From contig NC_092576.1 of the NCBI RefSeq assembly GCF_037975245.1, positions 21,267,611 through 21,331,610 of the forward strand: 64,000 nucleotides of DNA, read 5' to 3'. This stretch comes from Apostichopus japonicus (Eukaryota > Echinodermata > Holothuroidea > Aspidochirotida > Stichopodidae). Positions 28,635-42,722 of the stretch are shown here, in pieces; positions within the stretch are counted from its first letter, which is position 1; every line of letters begins with the position of its first letter. The position numbers were made by a program, and so were the translations under genes. The notes under the pieces were generated by a model. It was not told where the DNA came from and did no database searches. It worked only from the letters and a program-made list of their open reading frames with translations.

Positions 28635-31439
28635 ATTCGTTTGATCGGTACCGCACATTCCATTGATCGGTACGGAACATTCGATTGATCGGTAAGGAAC
28701 ATTCGATTGATCGGTACCGCACATTCGATTGATCGGTACCGCATATTCGATTGATCGGTACCGCACATTCGATTGATCCGTACCGCACATTAGATTGATC
28801 GGTACCGTACATTCGATTGATCGGTCACGCACATTCGATTGATCGGTACGGAACATTCGATTGATCGGTAAGGAACATTCGATTGATCGGTACTGCACAT
28901 TCGATTGATCGGTACTGCACATTCGATTGATCGGTACCGCACATTCGATTAAACGGTACTGCACATTCGATTGATCGGTACCGCACATTCGATTGATCGG
29001 TACGGAACATTCGTTTGATCGGTACCGCACATTCAATTGATCGGTACCGCACATTCGATTTATCGGTACTGCACATTCGATTGATCGGTACTGCACATTC
29101 GATTGATCGGTACCGAACATTCGATTGATCGGTACCGCACATTCGATTGATCGGTACCGCACATTCGATTGATCGGAACGGAACATTCGATTGATCGGTA
29201 CCGCACATTCGATTGATCGGTACCGCACATTCGATTGATCGGTACCGCACATTCGTTTGATCGGTACCGCACATTCGATTGATCGGTACCGCACATTCGA
29301 TTGATCGGTACCGCACATTCGATTGATCGGTACCGCACATTCGATTGATCGGTACCGCACATTCGATTGATCGGTACCGCACATTCGATTGATCGGTACC
29401 GCACATTCGATTGATCGGAACCGCAAATTCGATTGATCGGTACCGCACATTCGATTGATCGGTACGGAACATTCGATTGATCGGTACCGCACATTCGATT
29501 GATCGGTACGGAACATTCGATTGATCGGTACCGCACATTCGATTGATCCGTACCGCACATTCGATTGATCGGTACGTAACATTCGTTTGATCGGTACCGC
29601 ACATTCGATTGATCGGTACCGCACATTCGATTGATCGGTACTGCACATTCGATTGATCGGTACTGCACATTCGATTGATCGGTACCGAACATTCGATTGA
29701 TCGGTACCGCACATTCGATTGATCGGTACCGCACATTCGATTGATCGGAACGGAACATTCGATTGATCGGTACCGCACATTCGATTGATCGGAACGGAAC
29801 ATTCGATTGATCGGTACCGCACATTGGTTTGATCGGTACCGCACATTCGATTGATCGGTACCGCACATTCGATTGATCGGTACGGCACATTCGATTGATC
29901 GGTACCGCACATTCGATTGATCGGTACCGCACATTCGATTGATCGGTCACGCATATTCGATTGATCGGTAACGCACATTCGATTGATCGGTACGGAAAAT
30001 TCGATTGATCGGAACGGAACATTCGATTGATCGGTACCGCACATTCGATTGATCGGAACGGAACATTCGAATGATCGGTACTGCACATTCGATTGATCGG
30101 TACCGCACATTCGATTGATCGGTCACGCTCATTCGCTTGATCGGTACTGAACATTCGTTTGATCGGTACCGCACATTCGATTGATCGGTACGGAACATTC
30201 GATTGATCGGTAAGGAACATTCGATTGATCGGTACTGCACATTCGATTGATCGGTACCGCACATTCGTATGATCGGTACCGCACATTCGATTGATCGGTA
30301 CCGCACATTCGATTGATCGGTACGGAACATTCGTTTTATCGGTACCGCACATTCGATTGATCGGTACTGCACATTCGATTGATCGGTACTGCACATTCGA
30401 TTGATCGGTACCGAACATTCGATTGATCGGTACCGCACATTCGATTGATCGGTACCGCACATTCGATTGATCGGAACGGAACATTCGATTGATCCGTACC
30501 GCACATTCGATTGATCGGAACGGAACATTCGATTGATCGGTACCGCACATTCGATTGATCGGTACCGCACATTCGATTGATCGGTACCGCACATTCGATT
30601 GATCGGTACCGCACATTCGATTGATCGGTACTGCACATTCGATTGATCGGTACCGCACATTCGATTGATCGGTACCGCACATTCGATTGATCGGTACCGC
30701 ACATTCGATTGATCGGTCACGCACATTCGATTGATCGGTACGGAACATTCGTTTGATCGGTACCGCACATTCGATTGATTGGTACCGCAAATTCGATTGA
30801 TCGGTACGGAACATTCGATTGATCGGTACGGAACAATCGATTGATCGGTACCGCACATTCGATTGATCCGTAGCGCACATTCGATTGATCGGTCACGCAC
30901 ATTCGATTGATCGGTACGGAACATTCGTTTGATCGGTATCGCACATTCGATTGATCGGTACGGAACATTCGATTGATCGGTAAGGAACATTCGATTGATC
31001 GGTACCGCACATTCGATTGATCGGTACCGCATATTCGATTGATCGGTACCGCACATTCGATTGATCGGTACCGCACATTAGATTGATCGGTACCGTACAT
31101 TCGATTGATCGGTCACGCACATTCGATTGATCGGTACGGAACATTCGATTGATCGGTAAGGAACATTCAATTGATCGGTACTGCACATTCGATTGATCGG
31201 TACTGCACATTCGATTGATCGGTACCGCACATTCGATTAAACGGTACCGCACATTCGATTGATCGGTACCGCACATTCGATTGATCGGTACGGAACATTC
31301 GTTTGATCGGTACCGCACATTCAATTGATCGGTACCGCACATTCGATTTATCGGTACTGCACATTCGATTGATCGGTACTGCACATTCGATTGATCGGTA
31401 CCGCACATTCGATTAAACGGTACCGCACATTCGATTGAT

Positions 31440-34400
31440 CGGTACCGCACATTCGATTGATCGGTACCGCACATTCGATTGATCGGTCACGCACATTCGA
31501 TTGATCGGTACGGAACATTCGTTTGATCGGTACCGCACATTCGATTGATCGGTACGGAACATTCGATTGATCGGTAAGGAGCATTCGATTGATCGGTACC
31601 GCACATTCGATTGATCGGTACCGCATATTCGATTGATCGGTACCGCACATTCGATTGATCCGTACCGCACATTCGATTGATCGGTACCGTACATTCGATT
31701 GATCGATACCGCACATTCGATTGATCGGTACGGAACATTCGATTGATCGGTACCGCACATTCGATTGATCCGTACCGCACATTCGATTGATCGGTCACGC
31801 ACATTCGATTGATCGGTACGGAACATTCGTTTGATCGGTACCGCACATTCGATTGATCGGTACGGAACATTCGATTGATCGGTAAGGAACATTCGATTGA
31901 TCGGTACCGCACATTCGATTGATCGGTACCGCACATTCGATTGATCGGTACCGCACATTCGATTGATCGGTACCGCACATTCGATTGATCGGTACGGAAC
32001 ATTCGATTGATCGGTACCGCACATTCGATTGATCCGTACCGCACATTCGATTGATCGGTACCGCACATTCGATTGATCGTTACGGAACATTCGATTGATC
32101 GGTTCCGCACATTCGATTGATCGGTACCGCACATTCGATTGATCGGAACGGAACATTCGATTGATCGGTACCGCACATTCGATTGATCGGTACCGCACAT
32201 TCGATTGATCGGTCACGCACATTCGATTGATCGGTACGGAACATTCGTTTGATCGGTACCGCACATTCGATTGATCGGTACGGAACATTCGATTGATCGG
32301 TAAGGAGCATTCGATTGATCGGTACCGCACATTCGATTGATCGGTACCGCATATTCGATTGATCGGTACCGCACATTCGATTGATCCGTACCGCACATTC
32401 GATTGATCGGTACCGTACATTCGATTGATCGATACCGCACATTCGATTGATCGGTACGGAACATTCGATTGATCGGTACCGCACATTCGATTGATCCGTA
32501 CCGCACATTCGATTGATCGGTCACGCACATTCGATTGATCGGTACGGAACATTCGTTTGATCGGTACCGCACATTCGATTGATCGGTACGGAACATTCGA
32601 TTGATCGGTACCGCACATTCGATTGATCGGTACCGCACATTCGATTGATCGGTACCGCACATTCGATTGATCGGTACCGCACATTCGATTGATCGGTACC
32701 GCACATTCGATTGATCGGTACGGAACATTCGATTGATCGGTACCGCACATTCGATTGATCCGTACCGCACATTCGATTGATCGGTACCGCACATTCGATT
32801 GATCGGTACGGAACATTCGATTGATCGGTTCCGCACATTCGATTGATCGGTACCGCACATTCGATTGATCGGTACTGCACATTCGATTGATCGGTACCGC
32901 ACATTCGATTGATCGGTACCGCACATTCGATTGATCGGTACCGAACATTCGATTGATCCGTACCGCACATTCGATTGATCGGTACCGCACATTCGATTGA
33001 TCGGTTCGGAACATTCGATTGATCGGTACCGCACATTCGATTGATCCGTACCGCACATTCGATTGATCGGTCACGCACATTCGATTGATCGGTACGGAAC
33101 ATTCGATTGATCGGTACCGAACATTCGATTGATCGGTACCGAACATTCGATTGATCGGTACCGCACATTCGATTGATCGATACTGCACATTCGATTGATC
33201 GGTACGGACATTCGATTGATCGGTACCGCACATTGGATTGATCGGTACCGCACATTCGATTGATCGGTACCGCACATTCGATTGATCCGTACCGCACATT
33301 CGATTGATCGGTACCGCACATTCGATTGATCGGAACGGAACATTCGATTGATCGGTACCGCACATTCGATTGATCCGTACCGCACATTCGATTGATCGGT
33401 ACCGCACATTCGATTGATCGGTACGGAACATTCGTTTGATCGGTACCGCACATTCGATTGATCGGTACGTAACATTCGTTTGATCGGTACCGCACATTCG
33501 ATTGATCGGTACCGCACATTCGATTGAAAGAAACGGAACATTCGATTGATCGGTACTGCACATTCGATTGATCGGTACCGCACATTCGTTTGATCGGTAC
33601 CGCACATTCGATTGATCGGTACCGCACATTCGATTGATCGGTTCGGAACATTCGATTGATCGGTACTGAACATTCGATTGATCGGTACCGCACATTCGAT
33701 TGATCGGTACTGCACATTCGATTGATCGGTACCGCACATTCGATTGATCGGTACCGCACATTCGATTGATCGGTACCGCACATTCGATTGATCGGAACGG
33801 AACATTCGATTGATCGGTACCGCACATTCGATTGATCGGTACCGCACATTCGATTGATCGGTACCGCACATTCGATTGATCGGTACCGCACATTCGATTG
33901 ATCCGTACCGCACATTCGATTGATCCGTACCGCACATTCGATTGATCGGTACCGCACATTCGATTGATCGGTCACGCACATTCGATTTATCGGTACGGAA
34001 CATTCGTTTGATCGGTACCGCACATTCGATTTATCGGTACTGCACATTCGATTGATCGGTACTGCACATTCGATTGATCGGTACCGACCATTCGATTGAT
34101 CGGTACCGCACATTCGATTGATCGGTACCGCACATTCGATTGATCGGAACGGAACATTCGATTGATCGGTACCGCACATTCGATTGATCGGTACCGCACA
34201 TTCGATTGATCGGTACCGCACATTCGATTGATCGGAACCGCACATTCGATTGATCGGTACCGCACATTCGATTGATCGGTACGGAACATTCGATTGATCG
34301 GTACCGCACATTCGATTGATCGGTACGGAACATTCGATTGATCGGTACCGCACATTCGATTGATCGGTACCGCACATTCGATTGATCCATACCGCACATT

Positions 34401-34630
34401 CGATTGATCGGTACTGCACATTCGATTGATCGGTACTGCACATTCGATTGATCGGTACCGCACATTCGATTGATCGGTACCGCACATTCGATTGATCGGT
34501 ACCGCACATTCGATTGATCCGTACCGCACATTCGATTGATCGGTCACGCACATTCGCTTGATCGGTACTGAACATTCGTTTGATCGGTACCGCACATTCG
34601 ATTGATCGGTACGGAACATTCGATTGATCG
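31440..34630. repeat. Zone C block C1, copy 1
   Basis: It matches 42,723-45,913 at a constant offset of 11,283 bases (513 units minus three one-base deletions). The alignment includes GATTGAAAG at 33,526 and 44,809, GGTACGGAC at 33,201 and 44,484, and a run of GGTCACGCAC units at 31,487, 31,795 and 32,213, matched at 42,770, 43,078 and 43,496. Confidence 0.85.
33189..33209. other. 21-bp unit, deletion type 3
   Basis: The second half is GGTACGGAC, one A short of GGTACGGAAC. It is preceded by GATCGATACTGCAC, as are all units of this type. Confidence 0.95.
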
Positions 34631-35377
34631 GTACTGCACATTCGATTGATCGGTACTGCACATTCGATTGATCGGTACCGCACATTCGATTGATCGGTAC
34701 GGAACATTCGTTTGATCGGTACCGCACATTCGATTGATCGGTACGGAACATTCGATTGATCGGTAAGGAACATTCGATTGATCGGTACCGCACATTCGAT
34801 TGATCGGTACCGCACATTCGATTGATCGGTACCGCACATTCGATTGATCGGTACGGAACATTCGATTGATCGGTACCGCACATTCGATTGATCGGTACGG
34901 AACATTCGATTGATCGGTACCGCACATTCGATTGATCCGTACCGCACATTCGATTGATCGGTACCGCACATTCGATTGATCGGTACGGAACATTCGATTG
35001 ATCGGTACTGCACATTCGATTGATCGGTACTGCACATTCGATTGATCGGTACCGCACATTCGATTGATCGGTACGGAACATTCGTTTGATCGGTACCGCA
35101 CATTCGATTGATCGGTACGGAACATTCGATTGATCGGTAAGGAACATTCGATTGATCGGTACCGCACATTCGATTGATCGGTACCGCACATTCGATTGAT
35201 CGGTACCGCACATTCGATTGATCGGTACGGAACATTCGATTGATCGGTACCGCACATTCGATTGATCGGTACGGAACATTCGATTGATCGGTACCGCACA
35301 TTCGATTGATCCGTACCGCACATTCGATTGATCGGTACCGCACATTCGATTGATCGGTACGGAACATTCGATTGATC
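34630..35377. repeat. 374-bp (17-unit) tandem duplication
   Basis: The ordered series GGTACTGCAC, GGTACTGCAC, GGTACCGCAC, GGTACGGAAC, then ATTCGTTTGATC and onward to GATCCGTACC, occurs twice in succession, about 374 bases apart (GGTACGGAAC-GGTAAGGAAC near 34,738 and 35,112). The partner region at 45,9xx has one copy only. This accounts for the offset change from 11,283 to 10,909. Confidence 0.78.
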
Positions 35378-37169
35378 GGTTCCGCACATTCGATTGATCG
35401 GTACCGCACATTCGATTGATCGGTACTGCACATTCGATTGATCGGTACCGCACATTCGATTGATCGGTACCGCACATTCGATTGATCGGTACCGCACATT
35501 CGATTGATCGGTACCGCACATTCGATTTATCGGTACGGAACATTCGTCTGATCGGTACCGCACATTCGATTGATCGGTACGGAACATTCGATTGATCGGT
35601 AAGGAACATTCGATTGATCGGTACTGCACATTCGATTGATCGGTACTGCACATTCGATTGATCGGTACCGCACATTCGATTGATCGGTACCGCACATTCG
35701 ATTGATCGGAACGGAACATTCGATTGATCGGTACGGAACATTCGTTTGATCGGTACCGCACATTCGATTGATCGGTACCGCACATTCGATTTATCGGTAC
35801 TGCACATTCGATTGATCGGTACCGCACATTCGATTGATCGGTACCGACCATTCGATTGATCGGTACCGCACATTCGATTGATCGGTACCGCACATTCGAT
35901 TGATCGGAACGGAACATTCGATTGATCGGTACCGCACATTCGATTGATCAGTACCGCACATTCGATTGATCGGTACCGCACATTCGATTGATCGGTACCG
36001 ACCATTCGATTGATCGGTACCGCACATTCGATTGATCGGAACCGCACATTCGATTGATCGGTACCGCACATTCGATTGATCGGTACGGAACATTCGATTG
36101 ATCGGTACCGCACATTCGATTGATCGGTACGGAACATTCGATTGATCGGTACCGCACATTCGATTGATCGGTACCGCACATTCGATTGATCCATACCGCA
36201 CATTCGATTGATCGGTACTGCACATTCGATTGATCGGTACTGCACATTCGATTGATCGGTACCGCACATTCGATTGATCGGTACCGCACATTCGATTGAT
36301 CGGTACCGCACATTCGATTGATCCGTACCGCACATTCGATTGATCGGTCACGCACATTCGCTTGATCGGTACTGAACATTCGTTTGATCGGTACCGCACA
36401 TTCGATTGATCGGTACGGAACATTCGATTGATCGGTAAGGAACATTCGATTGATCGGTACTGCACATTCGATTGATCGGTACCGCACATTCGATTGATCG
36501 GTACGGAACATTCGTTTGATCGGTACCGCACATTCGATTGATCGGTACGGAACATTCGATTGATCGGTAAGGAACATTCGATTGATCGGTACCGCACATT
36601 CGATTGATCGGTACCGCACATTCGATTGATCGGTACCGCACATTCGATTGATCGGTACGGAACATTCGATTGATCGGTACCGCACATTCGATTGATCGGT
36701 ACGGAACATTCGATTGATCGGTACCGCACATTCGATTGATCCGTACCGCACATTCGATTGATCGGTACCGCACATTCGATTGATCGGTACGGAACATTCG
36801 ATTGATCGGTTCTGCACATTCGATTGATCGGTACCGCACATTCGATTGATCGGTACTGCACATTCGATTGATCGGTACCGCACATTCGATTGATCGGTAC
36901 CGCACATTCGATTGATCGGTACCGCACATTCGATTGATCCGTACCGCACATTCGATTGATCGGTACCGCACATTCGATTGATCGGTTCGGAACATTCGAT
37001 TGATCGGTTCCGCACATTCGATTGATCCGTACCGCACATTCGATTGATCGGTCACGCACATTCGATTGATCGGTACGGAACATTCGATTGATCGGTACCG
37101 AACATTCGATTGATCGGTACCGAACATTCGATTGATCGGTACCGCACATTCGATTGATCGATACTGCAC

Positions 37170-37190
37170 ATTCGATTGATCGGTACGGAC
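37170..37190. other. 21-bp unit, deletion type 3
   Basis: Second instance of GGTACGGAC, in block C2. Confidence 0.95.
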
Positions 37191-39312
37191 ATTCGATTGA
37201 TCGGTACCGCACATTCGATTGATCGGTACCGCACATTCGATTGATCGGTACCGCACATTCGATTGATCCGTACCGCACATTCGATTGATCGGTACCGCAC
37301 ATTCGATTGATCGGAACGGAACATTCGATTGATCGGTACCGCACATTCGATTGATCCGTACCGCACATTCGATTGATCGGTACCGCACATTCGATTGATC
37401 GGTACGGAACATTCGTTTGATCGGTACCGCACATTCGATTGATCGGTACGTAACATTCGTTTGATCGGTACCGCACATTCGATTGATCGGTACCGCACAT
37501 TCGATTGAAAGAAACGGAACATTCGATTGATCGGTACTGCACATTCGATTGATCGGTACCGCACATTCGTTTGATCGGTACCGCACATTCGATTGATCGG
37601 TACCGCACATTCGATTGATCGGTTCGGAACATTCGATTGATCGGTACTGAACATTCGATTGATCGGTACCGCACATTCGATTGATCGGTACCGCACATTC
37701 GATTGATCGGTACGGAACATTCGATTGATCGGTACCGCACATTCGATTGATCGGTACGGAACATTCGATTGATCGGTACCGCACATTCGATTGATCGGTA
37801 CCGCACATTCGATTGATCGGTACCGCACATTCGATTGATCGGTACGGAACATTCGATTGATCGGTACCGCACATTCGATTGATCGGTACGGAACATTCGA
37901 TTGATCGGTACCGCACATTCGATTGATCGGTACCGCACATTCGATTGATCCATAACGCACATTCGATTGATCGGTTAGGAACATTCGATTGATCGGTACT
38001 GCACATTCGATTGATCGGTACCGCACATTCGATTGAAAGAAACGGAACATTCGATTGATCGGTACTGCACATTCGATTGATCGGTACCGCACATTCGTTT
38101 GATCGGTACCGCACATTCGATTGATCGTTACCGCACATTCGATTGATCGGTTCGGAACATTCGATTGATCGGTACTGAACATTCGATTGATCGGTACCGC
38201 ACATTCGATTGATCGGTACTGCACATTCGATTGATCGGTACCGCACATTCGATTGATCGGTACCGCACATTCGATTGATCGGAACGGAACATTCGATTGA
38301 TCGGTACGGGACATTCGTTTGATCGGTACCGCACATTCGATTGATCGGTACCGCACATTCGATTTATCGGTACTACACATTCGATTGATCGGTACCGCAC
38401 ATTCGATTGATCGGTACCGACCATTCGATTGATCGGTACCGCACATTCGATTGATCGGTACCGCACATTCGATTGATCGGAACGGAACATTCGATTGATC
38501 GGAACCGCACATTCGATTGATCGGTACCGCACATTCGATTGATCGGTACGGAACATTCGATTGATCGGTACCGCACATTCGATTGATCGGTACGGAACAT
38601 TCGATTGATCGGTACCGCACATTCGATTGATCGGTACCGCACATTCGATTGATCCATACCGCACATTCGATTGATCGGTACTGCACATTCGATTGATCGG
38701 TACTGCACATTCGATTGATCGGTACCGCACATTCGATTGATCGGTACCGCACATTCGATTGATCGGTACCGCACATTCGATTGATCCGTACCGCACATTC
38801 GATTGATCGGTCACGCACATTCGCTTGATCGGTACTGAACATTCGTTTGATCGGTACCGCACATTCGATTGATCGGTACGGAACATTCGATTGATCGGTA
38901 AGGAACATTCGATTGATCGGTACTGCACATTCGATTGATCGGTACCGCACATTCGATTGATCGGTACGGAACATTCGTTTGATCGGTACCGAACATTCGA
39001 TTGATCGGTACGGAACATTCGATTGATCGGTAAGGAACATTCGATTGATCGGTACCGCACATTCGATTGATCGGTACCGCACATTCGATTGATCGGTACC
39101 GCACATTCGATTGATCGGTACGGAACATTCGATTGATCGGTACCGCACATTCGATTGATCGGTACGGAACATTCGATTGATCGGTACCGCACATTCGATT
39201 GATCCGTACCGCACATTCGATTGATCGGTACCGCACATTCGATTGATCGGTACGGAACATTCGATTGATCGGTTCCGCACATTCGATTGATCGGTACCGC
39301 ACATTCGATTGA

Positions 39313-39576
39313 TCGGTACTGCACATTCGATTGATCGGTACCGCACATTCGATTGATCGGTACCGCACATTCGATTGATCGGTACCGCACATTCGATTGA
39401 TCCGTACCGCACATTCGATTGATCGGTACCGCACATTCGATTGATCGGTACTGCACATTCGATTGATCGGTACCGCACATTCGATTGATCGGTACCGCAC
39501 ATTCGATTGATCGGTACCGCACATTCGATTGATCCGTACCGCACATTCGATTGATCGGTACCGCACATTCGATTGA
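39313..39576. repeat. 132-bp (6-unit) tandem duplication
   Basis: The series GGTACTGCAC, three GGTACCGCAC, CGTACCGCAC, GGTACCGCAC occurs twice in a row. The otherwise matching region near 50,046 has it once. It explains the offset step from 10,733 to 10,601. Confidence 0.75.
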
Positions 39577-39852
39577 TCGGTTCGGAACATTCGATTGATC
39601 GGTACCGCACATTCGATTGATCCGTACCGCACATTCGATTGATCGGTCACGCACATTCGATTGATCGGTACGGAACATTCGATTGATCGGTACCGAACAT
39701 TCGATTGATCGGTACCGCACATTCGATTGATCGGTACCGCACATTCGATTGATCGGAACGGAACATTCGATTGATCGGTACCGCACATTCGATTGATCGG
39801 TACCGCACATTCGATTGATCGGTACCGCACATTCGATTGATCGATACTGCAC

Positions 39853-39873
39853 ATTCGATTGATCGGTACGGAC
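39853..39873. other. 21-bp unit, deletion type 3
   Basis: Third instance. Its upstream neighbours differ (extra GGAACGGAAC and GGTACCGCAC units). Confidence 0.95.
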
Positions 39874-42722
39874 ATTCGATTGATCGGTACCGCACATTCG
39901 ATTGATCGGTACCGCACATTCGATTGATCGGTACCGCACATTCGATTGATCCGTACCGCACATTCGATTGATCGGTACCGCACATTCGATTGATCGGAAC
40001 GGAACATTCGATTGATCGGTACCGCACATTCGATTGATCCGTACCGCACATTCGATTGATCGGTACCGCACATTCGATTGATCTGTACGGAACATTCGAT
40101 TGATCGGTACTGCACATTCGATTGATCGGTACGTAACATTCGTTTGATCGGTACCGCACATTCGATTGATCGGTACCGCACATTCGATTGAAAGGAACGG
40201 AACATTCGATTGATCGGTACTGCACATTCGATTGATCGGTACCGCACATTCGTTTGATCGGTACCGCACATTCGATTGATCGGTACCGCACATTCGATTG
40301 ATCGGTACCGCACATTCGATTGATCGGTACCGCACATTCGATTGATCGGTACCGCACATTCGATTGATCGGTACCGCACATTCGATTGATCGGTACCGCA
40401 CATTCGATTGATCCGTACCGCACATTCGATTGATCGGTACCGCACATTCGATTGATCGGTCACGCACATTCAATTTATCGGTACGGAACATTCGTTTGAT
40501 CGGTACCGCACATTCGATTGATCGGTACGGAACATTCGATTGATCGGTAAGGAACATTCGATTGATCGGTACTGCACATTCGATTGATCGGTACGGAACA
40601 TTCGATTGATCGGTACCGCACATTCGATTGATCGGTACCGCACATTCGATTGATCGGTACCGCACATTCGATTGATCGGTACGGAACATTCGTTTGATCG
40701 GTACCGCACATTCAACTGATCGTTACCGCACATTCGATTTATCGGTACTGCACACTCGATTGATCGGTACTGCACATTCGATTGATCGGTACCGACCATT
40801 CGATTGTTCGGTACCGCACATTCGATTGATCGGAACGGAACATTCGATTGATCGGTACCGACCATTCGATTGATCGGTACCGCACATTCGATTGATCGGT
40901 ACCGCACATTCGATTGATCGGTACATAACATTCGATTGATCGGTACCGCACATTCGATTGATCGGTACGGAACATTCGATTGATCGGTACCGCACATTCG
41001 ATTGATAGGTACCGCACATTCGATTGATCGGTACCGCACATTCGATTGATCGGTCACGCACATTCGATTGATCGGTACGGAACATTCGTTTGATCGGTAC
41101 CGCACATTCGATTGATCGGTACCGCAAATTCGATTGATCGGTACCGAACATTCGATTGATCGGTACGGAACATTCGATTGATCGGTACAGCACATTCGAT
41201 TGATCGGTACCGCACATTCGATTGATCGGTACGGAACAATCGATTGATCGGTACCGCACATTCGATTGATCCGTACCGCACATTCGATTGATCGGTCACG
41301 CACATTCGATTGATCGGTACGGAACATTCGTTTGATCGGTACCGCACATTCGATTGATCGGTACGGAACATTCGATTGATCGGTAAGGAACATTCGATTG
41401 ATCGGTACCGCACATTCGATTGATCGGTACTGCACATTCGATTGATCGGTACCGCACTGTCGATTGATCGGTACCGCACATTCGATTGATCGGTACCGCA
41501 CATTCGATTGATCGGTCACGCACATTCGATTGATCGGTACGGAACATTCGTTTGATCGGTACCGTACATTCGATTGATCGGTACGGAACATTCGATTGAT
41601 CGGTACCGCACATTCGATTGATCGGTACCGCACATTCGATTGATCGGTCACGCACATTCGATTGATCGGTACGGAACATTCGTTTGATCGGTACCGCACA
41701 TTCGATTGATCGGTACGGAACATTCGATTGATAGGTAAGGAGCATTCGATTGATCGGTACCGCACATTCGATTGATCGGTACCGCATATTCGATTGATCG
41801 GTACCGCACATTCGATTGATCCGTACCGCACATTCGATTTATCGGTACCGTACATTCGATTGATCGATACCGCACATTCGATTGATCGGTACGGAACATT
41901 CGTTTGATCGGTACCGCACATTCGATTGATCGGTACGGAACATTCGATTGATCGGTAAGGAACATTCGATTGATCGGTAAGGAACATTCGATTGATCGGT
42001 ACTGCACATTCGATTGATCGGTATCGCACATTCGATTGATCGGTACCGCACATTCGATTGATCGGTACCGCACATTCGATTGATCGGAACGGAACATTCG
42101 ATTGATCGGTACCGACCATTCGATTGATCGGTACCGCACATTCGATTGATCGGTACATAACATTCGATTGATCGGTACGGAACATTCGTTTGATCGGTAC
42201 CGCACATTCGATTGATCGGTACCCCAAATTCGATTGATCGGTACCGAACATTCGATTGATCGGTACGGAACATTCGATTGATCGGTACCGCACATTCGAT
42301 TGATCGGTTCCGCACATTCCATTGATCGGTACGGAACAATCGATTGATCGGTACCGCACATTCGATTGATCCGTACCGCACATTCGATTGATCGGTCACG
42401 CACATTCGATTGATCGGTACGGAACATTCGTTTGATCGGTACCGCACATTCGATTGATCGGTACGGAACATTCGATTGATCGGTAAGGAACATTCGATTG
42501 ATCGGTACCGCACATTCGATTGATCGGTACTGCACATTCGATTGATCGGTACCGCACTGTCGATTGATCGGTACCGCACATTCGATTGATCGGTACCGCA
42601 CATTCGATTGATCGGTCACGCACATTTGATTGATCGTTACGGAACATTCGTTTGATCGGTACCGCACATTCGATTGATCGGTACCGCACATTCGATTGAT
42701 CGGTACGGAACATTCGATTGAT

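Larger units (their letters stand above)
25870..31430. repeat. Zone B-prime, second copy of the right part of zone B
   Basis: ATTCGATTAAAC units recur at about 26,573, 28,948, 31,236 and 31,412, matching 14,366, 16,697, 18,875 and 19,051. Offsets are 12,207, 12,251, 12,361 and 12,361. The one-base deletion ATTGATGG recurs at 28,614 and ATTCGTATGATC at 30,266 (17,905 plus 12,361). The terminal pair of markers 176 bases (8 units) apart is kept in both copies. Roughly 13,740-19,100 is represented here; the left part of zone B (9,100-13,700) has no single colinear counterpart. Confidence 0.8.
37035..39690. repeat. Zone C block C2, copy 1
   Basis: It matches 47,768 to about 50,300 at offset 10,733 (488 units minus three one-base deletions). 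Two GATTGAAAG units (37,507 and 38,035) pair with 48,240 and 48,768. Near 38,308 this copy has GGTACGGGAC where the partner has GGTACGGAAC. A six-unit local duplication near 39,313-39,576 breaks the offset at the right end. Confidence 0.83.
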
